This document shows positions 1-7,423 of a stretch of 64,000 bases of DNA, piece by piece (the stretch's first letter is position 1; each line of letters opens with the position of its first letter). The position numbers and the translations under genes were made by a program. The stretch lies in contig QCNW01000004.1 in assembly GCA_003210025.1 (NCBI GenBank), forward strand, positions 79,264 through 143,263, written 5' to 3'. The notes under the pieces were generated by a model, which saw nothing but the letters and a program-made list of their open reading frames with translations, did not search any database and was not told the DNA's origin. Source of the stretch: Pelagibacteraceae bacterium AG-426-M19 (GTDB lineage: Bacteria; Pseudomonadota; Alphaproteobacteria; Pelagibacterales; Pelagibacteraceae).

Positions 1-16
1 AATTTAATTGTCGTTT

Positions 17-571
17 ATGAAATATATAAATTTTATTCTTTTATTTTTGCTAAGTATTTTTAATTCAAATTATTCACAGGCTAATGATTTAGTAATAAGC
101 GAACTGCAGAAGGGTGGGAAAATTGTATTTATAAGACATTCACTTGCACCTGGAAATGGAGATCCTAACAATATTGATTTAATAAAATGTGATACTCAAA
201 GAAATTTAAATCAAGAGGGCATAGAGCAATCAAAAAAAATTGGAAAACTATTTAAAGAAAATAACATTAAAATTGATAAAGTCTTATCTAGTGAATGGTG
301 CAGATGCAAAGATACTGCAAGATTTGCCTTTAATAATTATGAAACCTTCAAAGGCTTAAACTCTTTTTATCAAGAGAAATTTTATAAATATAAAGATGAA
401 CAAATTAAGAGTTTAAAAAAATATATATCTAATTGGAATAGTGAGAAAAATCTTATTTTAGTAACTCATTTTGTAGTAATTTCTGAAATGTTAAATTTTG
501 GCACTTCATCTGGTGAAATTGTTGTTATAGATAAAGACTATAAATTTATAGGAAGTATTGAAACAATGTAA
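17..571 (+). CDS. Secreted histidine phosphatase family protein
   Basis: Protein of 184 residues when started at the ATG at 17; a TTG at 8 is in frame but would put three residues before a good signal peptide. Residues 1-22 are a hydrophobic signal peptide ending SQA. Arg40-His41 (FIRHS) is the phosphohistidine motif of the histidine phosphatase / phosphoglycerate mutase superfamily, RNLNQEG and LSSEWCRCKDTA are the usual following blocks, and His151 (LVTH) is the second active-site His. It probably acts as a periplasmic phosphatase or phosphoesterase; the substrate cannot be told. Compact, SixA-like in size. It is followed 37 nt later by another secreted protein. The upstream context lies outside the window. 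Confidence 0.8.
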   Translation: MKYINFILLFLLSIFNSNYSQANDLVISELQKGGKIVFIRHSLAPGNGDPNNIDLIKCDTQRNLNQEGIEQSKKIGKLFKENNIKIDKVLSSEWCRCKDTARFAFNNYETFKGLNSFYQEKFYKYKDEQIKSLKKYISNWNSEKNLILVTHFVVISEMLNFGTSSGEIVVIDKDYKFIGSIETM

Positions 572-608
572 TAAATTACATTATATAAAAAGATATTAAA
601 AATTATTT

Positions 609-1661
609 ATGATTAAGATATTCAAATTCGTAGTTGTATTATTATTTTTTTCTTTAATTTTTGGTAACGCAAATTCAAATAACTTTAAAATTAAAGATTT
701 AGAAATAGAACTTTTTGATAAAAATAAACTAATATCAAGTTCAAGAATTATGACGGAGGACTTTGGTTACCTAAAAGTTAAAGTCTTCGCAGAAAAAATT
801 GATAAAGAAAATTTTGGTTCTATAATAATGGTTGTATATTCAAAAATTGATAAATATGGACAATTTATTAGGACCTTTCTATTAGACTACTTGTTTAATA
901 AAGACAATTCAATTTTTAATAAGGACGACTCATATCATTATGTTGTAAATAAAAATAGGACTAATGCTTTTCAAGTTAAAGAATTTGATTTACAAAAATT
1001 TATAAAAAGATCTGACGATTTTAATGAAGTAAGAAGTGCTTTAAAGGGAGCCTATAAGAAAAGTTCATTAAAAAATAATGATAGAGTAATTAAAAGCGAT
1101 CATGTTTATTTGACTTCAAATGGTAATTTGGTCTGGGTTAGCCACATGTTTAATTATGAAACAAAAATAAAAGAAAATCATTTTCAAGGTGGAAAGTCAA
1201 AATTTCATCCAAAAAATATAAATGAATTTCCTAAATATAAAAGTTATATGGATCATTGGTCAAATTTAGCATTCAAAAGACATGATGAATTTCAAAAAGC
1301 TTTAAAAATAAAATCTCAAATAGATTTGATTTCAGATGGTTTTGATAAAAATGAAAATTTGGATTACTATGAAAAAAACTTTTATTCTTCAAATATAAGC
1401 GATGAAAAAAATAATATCAATGAAGATGAAAGAAAAGCTAAAGAACAAAAAGCTAAGGAAGAAAAAGAGAGAAAAGCTAAGGAACAAAAAGCTAAGGAAG
1501 AAAAAAAGAGAAAAGTAGAAGATGAAACTTTAAAATCTAAAGAAGAATTAAGTGTAGATGATTTAATGTCTAAAATAAAAGAACTAAATGAAATGTTTAA
1601 ATCAGGCTTAATTTCAAAAGAAGAATTTGAGATATTAAAAGGTAAACTTTTAAAAAATTAA
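609..1661 (+). CDS. Secreted SHOCT-domain protein of unknown function
   Basis: Protein of 350 residues. Residues 1-23 look like a signal peptide (hydrophobic core, then GNANS). I do not recognise the middle part (about 25-270), which is rich in Lys, Asp and Phe. Residues 275-302 are a highly charged Lys/Glu/Ala segment made of two near-identical 13-residue units and likely to form a helix or coiled coil. The last 32 residues (LMSKIKELNEMFKSGLISKE and following) match the short C-terminal SHOCT pattern: hydrophobic helix, G-L-I-S-x-E-E-F, K-x-K-L-L. SHOCT modules commonly end proteins as oligomerisation or interaction elements. No catalytic motif is visible. Possibly an envelope protein exported with the upstream phosphatase. 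Confidence 0.65.
   Translation: MIKIFKFVVVLLFFSLIFGNANSNNFKIKDLEIELFDKNKLISSSRIMTEDFGYLKVKVFAEKIDKENFGSIIMVVYSKIDKYGQFIRTFLLDYLFNKDNSIFNKDDSYHYVVNKNRTNAFQVKEFDLQKFIKRSDDFNEVRSALKGAYKKSSLKNNDRVIKSDHVYLTSNGNLVWVSHMFNYETKIKENHFQGGKSKFHPKNINEFPKYKSYMDHWSNLAFKRHDEFQKALKIKSQIDLISDGFDKNENLDYYEKNFYSSNISDEKNNINEDERKAKEQKAKEEKERKAKEQKAKEEKKRKVEDETLKSKEELSVDDLMSKIKELNEMFKSGLISKEEFEILKGKLLKN
1431..1508 (+). repeat. Two tandem 39-bp units coding RKAKEQKAKEEK(E/K)
   Basis: Units 1431-1469 and 1470-1508 are in frame and differ at only two positions. Each encodes 13 residues, and a partial third unit (RK) follows. This looks like a recent tandem duplication inside the charged linker before the SHOCT module, so copy number may vary between strains. 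Confidence 0.85.
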
Positions 1662-1688
1662 TTTATCAAATTACTATTCGCATAATTG

Positions 1689-2639
1689 TTAAAATAACTC
1701 ATAAATTTCTTTAAATTTTAGATCAAACTCCTTATTTTTAAATTCTTCTTTTATTTTAAGAGTATCAATTCTTTTGATAATCAAATTTTTGATTTCATCA
1801 CTAATTTTTGGTTTATTTTTATAAATTGGATTATTTAAAATTTTAAAATCTGCAAAATTAATATTAAATGAAGTTAAATCGTTCAATTTTTTTGAAATCT
1901 CATTCTGATACTCTTTGTTTACTAAATTATTGTAGTAAATAAAATAAAAATCATGTTTTAGGTTTTCCTCCAACCCCTTTAACCAAAAAAAAACAAATAC
2001 CGAATAATGAAAATTTAATTGTTCTTCATTTCTGAAATTATATTTATTATTGATGATTTCTATTTTTTGAATTCTGTTTTTCAAAACAAAATCATATATC
2101 TCTTTAAAAGGTTCAATTTTTTTATTCCAATGATATGCAAGAGAATTATAAAAAGGATTTAATCTGTTAAGTTTAATATTTGACCAAAAAGTTGAAACTG
2201 GATCCCTATATAAAAATATTTTTGATGAAGAAATTGAATTTATTATATCTGGATTTAAATATAGACGATTGATTTTAAATAATGGTATTTTATTTTTTTT
2301 TTTAGCAATATTTATTAAATATTTTAAATATTCTTTGCAGTCTTCAGAATCGTTTCTTTTCATTAAAAAAATAAATCTCTGAAATTTTTCCGAATTAAAT
2401 TTTAAAATAAATTCATCATCTATGAAATTTTCAAAGTAAAATTCTTTATTAGTATGACTTAATTTCTCTTTTAATTTATTGAAATTATCTCTCTCTATTT
2501 TTATTCTTTTTTTAGAGCTAAGACTTTCATGAAATGGTTCATAAAATCCCAATGTTTCAGATTTATTGTTAAAAAGATCATAAAGATATGATCCTCCAGA
2601 TCTAAAAAAATTTTGAATAATTATTGGTTTTAATGACAT
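1689..2639 (-). CDS. Sulfotransferase-like protein
   Basis: Protein of 316 residues with no signal peptide. Residues 9-23 (QNFFRSGGSYLYDLF) resemble the 5'-phosphosulfate loop of PAPS-dependent sulfotransferases, though the usual PRSGTT is changed to FRSGGS. Residues 145-153 (RDPVSTFWS) fit the 3'-phosphate-binding block, with Arg145 and Ser153 at the family spacing. In this family the donor is PAPS and the acceptor a sugar, lipid or small molecule; here it is unknown. The central part (170-300) is too divergent to place. It lies alone on the minus strand, convergent with the SHOCT gene and divergent from the dehydrogenase, which fits an accessory or transferred gene. Alternative: another P-loop transferase. 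Confidence 0.6.
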   Translation of the reverse strand: MSLKPIIIQNFFRSGGSYLYDLFNNKSETLGFYEPFHESLSSKKRIKIERDNFNKLKEKLSHTNKEFYFENFIDDEFILKFNSEKFQRFIFLMKRNDSEDCKEYLKYLINIAKKKNKIPLFKINRLYLNPDIINSISSSKIFLYRDPVSTFWSNIKLNRLNPFYNSLAYHWNKKIEPFKEIYDFVLKNRIQKIEIINNKYNFRNEEQLNFHYSVFVFFWLKGLEENLKHDFYFIYYNNLVNKEYQNEISKKLNDLTSFNINFADFKILNNPIYKNKPKISDEIKNLIIKRIDTLKIKEEFKNKEFDLKFKEIYELF

Positions 2640-2689
2640 TTATTTATAATAATTAATATAATATAATTAATAAATATATTTTTATAATC

Positions 2690-3544
2690 ATGAGAGTTGG
2701 ATTTATTGGTGTTGGATGGATGGGATTCGGTATTGCAAATAACATTCTAAAAAAAAATCATGAATTATTTGTTATTGCTAACAAAAATAGAAAGCCAATT
2801 GATAGAATAGTTAAAGAGGGTGCAAAAGAAGTCAAATCTTATGATGAACTTTGTAAAAGTGCATTAGATGTTTTGTTTTTGTGTGTAACAAATTCTCCTA
2901 TTGCTCATGAAATTGGAAAAAAAATAGTGTCATTACTAAATAATAAAACAATTGTAATTGATATAACTACTCATAATCAAAATGGATCAATTGAAATGGA
3001 GCAAATATTAAATGCAAATAATATTCCTTATTTAGAGTGCCCTGTAATGGGGGGTCCTGTTCAAGCAGAAGAGGGAATATTGGGTGGAATTGTTGGTGGA
3101 TCTCAGGAAAATTTAAAAAGATCAGAAGAAATTTTAAAATGTTTTTGTAAAAATTATTATCATTTTGGAGGAATTGGAAATGGTGCAAAAACAAAATTAT
3201 TAAATAATTTTTTATCTTTAGGAACTGCTACTTATGTAATTGAATTAATTAAAGCTGCAAAAAAATTAGATATAGATTTAGAAAAACTTTATAAGGTAGC
3301 ACAATTAGGATCAGGCAATTCTAATGCTTTAAAGAGAATTTTTGATAAGGTTTTAGAGGATGACTACACAGGTTTTAAGTTTACAGCGACTAATACATTA
3401 AAAGATTTAACATATATAACGGACTTATTAAAAGGAATGGATAATGCAGAAAAATTATCAGATTTATCAAAATCATTTTATAAAAAAGCAGTTGATGATG
3501 GTGATGGTGAACTTTTTATAAGTGAATTAATAAAGAAGAATTAA
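2690..3544 (+). CDS. NAD(P)-dependent beta-hydroxyacid dehydrogenase (HIBADH / GLYR family)
   Basis: Protein of 284 residues, the usual length for the 3-hydroxyisobutyrate dehydrogenase / tartronate semialdehyde reductase / glyoxylate reductase family. The N-terminal Rossmann fold has G7-x-G9-x-x-G12 (GVGWMG). Residues 117-133 (CPVMGGPVQAEEGILGG) are the substrate-binding block. GNGAKTKLLNN carries the catalytic Lys169 and conserved Asn172/173. The C-terminal helical domain follows. The reaction is reversible oxidation of a short beta-hydroxy acid with NAD(P); the substrate cannot be read from sequence. It is expressed divergently from the sulfotransferase-like gene across 50 bp of almost pure AT, and its stop overlaps the stop of a small opposing gene. 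Confidence 0.85.
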   Translation: MRVGFIGVGWMGFGIANNILKKNHELFVIANKNRKPIDRIVKEGAKEVKSYDELCKSALDVLFLCVTNSPIAHEIGKKIVSLLNNKTIVIDITTHNQNGSIEMEQILNANNIPYLECPVMGGPVQAEEGILGGIVGGSQENLKRSEEILKCFCKNYYHFGGIGNGAKTKLLNNFLSLGTATYVIELIKAAKKLDIDLEKLYKVAQLGSGNSNALKRIFDKVLEDDYTGFKFTATNTLKDLTYITDLLKGMDNAEKLSDLSKSFYKKAVDDGDGELFISELIKKN

Positions 3545-3720
3545 TCTTTTTTTTCTTCTTTTTCTTTTTCAGCGAAAAATAACGCAATTGCAAATAATGT
3601 TGTCCATGCAATTCCTAATAAAGCTTTTGGACTAGTTTCAGCACTCCATATGTCTAAAAAGACTGCACCTAATGCAAGACCGACAAGATAAATAACAATT
3701 GCAATATTTGTTTTGCTCAT
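3541..3720 (-). CDS. Small membrane protein, 59 residues, unknown function
   Basis: Intact reading frame from ATG (complement of 3718-3720) to TAA (complement of 3541-3543). Residues 5-25 (IAIVIYLVGLALGAVFLDIW) and about 34-50 (LLGIAWTTLFAIALFFA) are two hydrophobic segments. They are followed by a charged tail of Glu and Lys (EKEKEEKKD). This is the layout of a two-helix inner membrane protein with a cytosolic tail. Its stop overlaps the stop of the dehydrogenase by 4 nt (shared TTAA). It fills what would otherwise be an empty stretch before tRNA-Leu in a genome that wastes little space, which supports it being real. I do not recognise a family. Confidence 0.6.
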   Translation of the reverse strand: MSKTNIAIVIYLVGLALGAVFLDIWSAETSPKALLGIAWTTLFAIALFFAEKEKEEKKD

Positions 3721-3755
3721 ATCAATTAAGCTAATGTTTTACACTATTATTCTAA

Positions 3756-3784
3756 TTGGACAATTATAAACAATCATATATAAA
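3756..3784 (+). promoter_or_regulatory. Putative sigma-70 promoter for tRNA-Leu and tig
   Basis: TTGGAC (3756-3761), a 17-nt spacer, then TATAAA (3779-3784), with the tRNA starting 13 nt after the -10 element. Spacing and position are right for the tRNA. The -35 match is only moderate and the region is AT-rich, so this is a candidate. Confidence 0.4.
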
Positions 3785-3797
3785 GCACCAATAATTT

Positions 3798-3882
3798 GGG
3801 CGAGTGGCGGAATTGGTAGACGCGTTGGTCTTAGGAACCAATAGTGCAAACTGTGAAGGTTCGAGTCCTTTCTCGCCTACCA
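3798..3882 (+). tRNA. tRNA-Leu (anticodon UAG)
   Basis: 85 nt, class II with a variable arm. Acceptor GGGCGAG pairs with CTCGCCT (one G-U), followed by discriminator A and an encoded CCA. The anticodon loop CTTAGGA lies in a TTGGT/ACCAA stem and gives anticodon TAG. T-loop GGTTCGAGTCC is standard. Its 3' end is only 6 nt before the trigger factor ATG. Confidence 0.95.
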
Positions 3883-3888
3883 TATTTT

Positions 3889-5358
3889 ATGAAAGTAACA
3901 GTAGAAAATAAAAAAGGTTTAGAAAAAAATATAAAAGTTTTTATCGATAAAAAAACTATATCTGGATATCTCGAAGAAAAATACGAAGAGATTAAAAAAG
4001 ATGTCGTTTTAAAAGGATTTAGACCAGGTAAAGTTCCAACAGAAATTTTAAAAAGACAGTTTGGAAAAGCTGTATACGGTGAAGTAATTGATAAAGTATT
4101 AAAAGATACTACCACTAAAGCTCTTGAGGACAATAAAATCAAACCAGCAGGTCAGCCCAAAATTGATTTAAAATCATTTGGTGAAGGAAAAGATCTTGAA
4201 TACACAATTTCAGTAACAGAATTACCAAATGTGGAAGTTGGATCATTAAAAGATCTTAAAGTTGATGAATATGTAGTTAAAATTGATCCAAAAGAAACAG
4301 ATAAAAGAATTAGTCAAATAGCTAAAACTCAGAAAAATTTTAAAGATGCTGAAGAAAGTTATGCAGCTAAAGTGGGTGATTTAGTTGTTTTTGATTATAA
4401 AGCAACAGTTGATGGTAAAGATTTTAAAGGAAATGAAGGAAAAAATACTCAATTAGAACTTGGAAAAGATTTATTTATTAAAGGATTTGATAAGCAATTA
4501 GAAGGTGTCAAAAATAAACAATATAAAAAAGTAGAAGTTAAACTACCAGAAAACTTTCCAGAAAAAGAAGTGGCTAATAAATCCGCAGTGTTTGATTGTA
4601 AAATAACAGTTGTAAAAAAACCAGATGAAACAAAAATTGATGACAACTTTGCAAAAAATTTAGGAGCAAAAGACTTAAATAATTTAAAAGAATTAATATC
4701 CAAACAAATCAATGATGAATTTAAAAATTCATTAGAAATGATTTCAAAAAAGCAAATTCTTGAACAGATAGAAAAACAGAAACTAGATCAGTTGCCAGCA
4801 AATCTCATTGAACAAGAAGTAAATTTATTAGCCCAAGGTATGAAGGAAGAAGAAAAGAAAAAAAATATGAAATACTTTGAGGAACAAGCTAAAAAAAGAA
4901 TTAAAACTGGTTTAATTTTAAATGCATTTGGTGAAAAAAATAAAATTAAAGTTTCTCAAGAAGAGTTAAATGCAGAAATACAAAAACAATTTAGAATGAT
5001 GCCTGGACAAGAAAAAATGGTTAAAGAGTATTATGAGAAAAACCCAGGAGCTATTGAAAGTTTAAGAGGTTCTATTTATGAAGAAAAGATAATTTCTGAG
5101 CTTAAAAAAATTGCAAAAGTAAATAAAAAAGAAATTAGCAAAGAAGAAGCTGAAAAAATCTTAAAAGAAGAGAATGAAAAAAATCTAAAAGAACAAGAGA
5201 AATTAGCAAAACTATCTGATGAAGCTGATGATAAAATAAAAGAGAAAAAAGAAGTTAAGTCAGAAGATAAAAAAGAAAAGAAAACAGCTAAACCATCTAA
5301 AGCTCCAAAAAAAGTAGCTAAAAAAACTAAATCAACAAAAAAAGTTAGCAAAAAGTAA
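3889..5358 (+). CDS. tig: Trigger factor, ribosome-associated chaperone and peptidyl-prolyl isomerase
   Basis: 489 residues from the ATG at 3889. An in-frame codon at 3844 lies inside tRNA-Leu and is not a credible start. Residues 43-50 (GFRPGKVP) are the L23-binding signature of the N-terminal domain. An FKBP-type PPIase domain follows at roughly 160-245 (GDLVVFDYKA... LELGKDLFIKGFD), then the helical C-terminal chaperone domain. It binds nascent chains at the ribosome exit. The last 60 or so residues are a Lys/Glu-rich tail ending in a Lys/Ala/Ser/Thr-rich basic stretch, longer than the E. coli protein (432 aa). The tig-clpP-clpX-lon order is widely conserved. The leader is 6 nt or shorter if the transcript is cut at the tRNA 3' end. 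Confidence 0.95.
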   Translation: MKVTVENKKGLEKNIKVFIDKKTISGYLEEKYEEIKKDVVLKGFRPGKVPTEILKRQFGKAVYGEVIDKVLKDTTTKALEDNKIKPAGQPKIDLKSFGEGKDLEYTISVTELPNVEVGSLKDLKVDEYVVKIDPKETDKRISQIAKTQKNFKDAEESYAAKVGDLVVFDYKATVDGKDFKGNEGKNTQLELGKDLFIKGFDKQLEGVKNKQYKKVEVKLPENFPEKEVANKSAVFDCKITVVKKPDETKIDDNFAKNLGAKDLNNLKELISKQINDEFKNSLEMISKKQILEQIEKQKLDQLPANLIEQEVNLLAQGMKEEEKKKNMKYFEEQAKKRIKTGLILNAFGEKNKIKVSQEELNAEIQKQFRMMPGQEKMVKEYYEKNPGAIESLRGSIYEEKIISELKKIAKVNKKEISKEEAEKILKEENEKNLKEQEKLAKLSDEADDKIKEKKEVKSEDKKEKKTAKPSKAPKKVAKKTKSTKKVSKK

Positions 5359-5389
5359 TCACAAGTTGTATAAGTAAATCGAATCACTT

Positions 5390-6001
5390 ATGACAACAAA
5401 AATTCCAGAACATCTAAGTACTTTAATCCCAATGGTTGTTGAGCAATCAAGTCGTGGTGAAAGAGCTTACGATATTTATTCAAGATTATTAAAAGAGAGA
5501 ATTGTTTTTGTGGTTGGACCAATTAATGATGCAGTTGCATCTTTGGTTACTGCTCAATTATTATTTTTAGAGTCTGAAGATCCTAAAAAAGAAATTTCTT
5601 TATACATAAATAGTCCTGGCGGTTTGGTTACAGCTGGATTGGGAATTTATGACACGATGCAATATATCAAACCTGAAGTCAGCACATTGTGCATTGGTCA
5701 AGCCGCAAGCATGGGATCATTTTTATTAGCTGCAGGATCTAAAGGAAAAAGATTATCATTACCAAATTCAAGAATAATGGTTCATCAACCATCTGCAGGT
5801 TTTCAAGGTCAAGCTACAGATATAGAAATTCATGCTAATGAGGTTATGTCTTTGAAAAAAAGATTGAATGAAATTTATTCTAAACACACAGGTAAATCAG
5901 TCGATCAAATTAAAGAAGCTTTGGAGAGAGACAATTTTATGACTCCAGATAACGCAAAAGATTTTGGTTTGATAGATAAAGTAGTAGAAAAAAGAGATTA
6001 A
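5390..6001 (+). CDS. clpP: ATP-dependent Clp protease proteolytic subunit
   Basis: 203 residues, full length. The catalytic triad is visible: Ser108 in GQAASMGSF, His132 in IMVHQPSAG and Asp181 in [15 protein letters not shown] (75-83) is the oxyanion-hole and substrate-strand region. It forms the tetradecameric serine protease chamber, fed by ClpX from the next gene (or ClpA). N-terminal residues 1-15 before [18 protein letters not shown] are the usual short propeptide region. It lies 31 nt after tig and 89 nt before clpX, on the same strand. Confidence 0.97.
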   Translation: MTTKIPEHLSTLIPMVVEQSSRGERAYDIYSRLLKERIVFVVGPINDAVASLVTAQLLFLESEDPKKEISLYINSPGGLVTAGLGIYDTMQYIKPEVSTLCIGQAASMGSFLLAAGSKGKRLSLPNSRIMVHQPSAGFQGQATDIEIHANEVMSLKKRLNEIYSKHTGKSVDQIKEALERDNFMTPDNAKDFGLIDKVVEKRD

Positions 6002-6090
6002 ACAACAATATATAGTTTATTCACAACCTATACTTGATTAAGAAGTAATCTTTGTAATAAAGTATTCAAATTGATTCGTTATAAAAAACT

Positions 6091-7353
6091 ATGAGCAACA
6101 ATAATAAAAATATTCTTTACTGTTCTTTCTGTGGAAAGAGTCAACACGAAGTCAGAAAATTAATTGCTGGCCCAACTGTTTTTATTTGCGATGAGTGTGT
6201 TGAATTATGTATGGATATTATCAAAGAAGAGAGCAAAGATACTTTTGTAAAACATCAAGATGGATTACCATCACCAAAAGAGATCTGTGCAGTTCTAGAT
6301 GATTATGTAATCGGTCAAGACCATGCAAAAAAAGTATTATCTGTTGCAGTTCACAATCATTACAAAAGATTAAATTACGAAAATAAAACTAGTAAAAATG
6401 TTGAACTTTCAAAATCAAATATTTTATTAGTTGGACCAACAGGATGTGGAAAAACCTTATTAGCACAAACTTTAGCAAGAATTTTAGATGTGCCATTTAC
6501 AATGGCAGATGCAACAACATTAACCGAAGCTGGTTATGTTGGTGAAGATGTTGAAAATATAATATTAAAATTATTACAGGCGGCAGATTATAATGTTGAA
6601 AAAGCACAAAGAGGAATTGTTTACATTGATGAGGTTGATAAAATTAGTAGAAAATCAGAAAACCCCTCTATTACAAGAGATGTTTCTGGGGAAGGAGTTC
6701 AACAAGCTTTATTAAAAATAATGGAGGGAACGGTTGCTAGTGTACCTCCTCAAGGTGGAAGAAAACATCCACAACAAGAATTCTTACAAGTAGATACGAC
6801 TAATATTTTATTTATATGTGGGGGTGCGTTTGCTGGATTAGATAAAATAATTTCACAAAGAGACAAAGGTTCATCTATTGGTTTTGGTGCTGAGGTTAAA
6901 AGTTTAGAAGATAAAAAAGTAGGAGAGTGGATGAAGAATCTTGAGCCAGAAGACTTATTAAAATATGGACTGATACCAGAATTTATAGGAAGATTACCTA
7001 TAACAGCAACTCTTGATGATCTTGATGAGAAATCTTTAGTAAAAATTTTATTAGAGCCAAAAAATTCTTTAATCAAGCAATATCAAGAGCTATTTAAATT
7101 AGAGGGTGTCAAACTTACTTTTAAAGATCAATCAGTAAAAGATATTGCCAACAAAGCTATATCTAAAAAAACTGGCGCAAGAGGACTTAGATCGATCCTA
7201 GAAAATATATTATTAAAAACAATGTTTGATCTACCAAGTCAAGATAACATTGAAGAAGTTATAATTGATTCTGGTGCGGCGAAAGGTGTATCAGCACCTG
7301 TTATTGTTCATTCGAAGAACAAAACTAAAACTGACAAGACTTCAGCAGCATAA
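6091..7353 (+). CDS. clpX: ATP-dependent Clp protease ATP-binding subunit ClpX
   Basis: 420 residues, normal length. The N-terminal C4 zinc-binding domain has Cys11, Cys14, Cys33 and Cys36. The AAA+ module has Walker A GPTGCGKT (115-122), Walker [10 protein letters not shown] and the ClpP-interacting IGF loop (SSIGFGAEV). Sensor 2 lies in [10 protein letters not shown]. It unfolds tagged substrates and passes them to ClpP. The 89-nt gap before it contains TTGATT with a GATTA/TAATC inverted repeat (about 6036-6050), but I cannot name a clear promoter there. A separate start of transcription for clpX is possible but unproven. Confidence 0.97.
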   Translation: MSNNNKNILYCSFCGKSQHEVRKLIAGPTVFICDECVELCMDIIKEESKDTFVKHQDGLPSPKEICAVLDDYVIGQDHAKKVLSVAVHNHYKRLNYENKTSKNVELSKSNILLVGPTGCGKTLLAQTLARILDVPFTMADATTLTEAGYVGEDVENIILKLLQAADYNVEKAQRGIVYIDEVDKISRKSENPSITRDVSGEGVQQALLKIMEGTVASVPPQGGRKHPQQEFLQVDTTNILFICGGAFAGLDKIISQRDKGSSIGFGAEVKSLEDKKVGEWMKNLEPEDLLKYGLIPEFIGRLPITATLDDLDEKSLVKILLEPKNSLIKQYQELFKLEGVKLTFKDQSVKDIANKAISKKTGARGLRSILENILLKTMFDLPSQDNIEEVIIDSGAAKGVSAPVIVHSKNKTKTDKTSAA

Positions 7354-7385
7354 TTGCACGTTAATAAACCATAATTACCTATTGC

Positions 7386-7423
7386 ATTATAAAATATAAT
7401 ATCCATATTTCTAAAATGGATAT
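7386..7423 (+). promoter_or_regulatory. Stem-loop enclosing the lon start codon
   Basis: ATATCCAT at 7399-7406 is a perfect inverted repeat of ATGGATAT at 7416-7423, with a 9-nt loop. The start codon is the first three bases of the 3' arm, so in mRNA it would be base-paired. Directly upstream, ATTATA-AAA-TATAAT (7386-7400) forms a second perfect repeat that also contains a TATAAT (-10-like) hexamer. The two structures overlap by 2 nt and could compete. Function is inferred only. Confidence 0.35.

Noticed and set aside
2640..2689. Short inverted repeat ATTAAT...ATTAAT between the sulfotransferase-like gene and the dehydrogenase
   Set aside because: The gap is almost pure A/T, where such repeats are expected by chance.
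3844..3888. Start of trigger factor at 3844
   Set aside because: This codon lies inside tRNA-Leu; the ATG at 3889 gives the normal N-terminus.
3831..4142. Reverse-strand frame across tRNA-Leu and the start of tig
   Set aside because: It overlaps a clear tRNA and the N-terminal domain of trigger factor; composition and Ser/Phe-rich sequence are those of an antisense shadow.
7372..7400. sigma-70 promoter for lon with TATAAT at 7395
   Set aside because: No acceptable -35 hexamer at 16-18 nt spacing; the TATAAT may be part of the inverted repeat instead.
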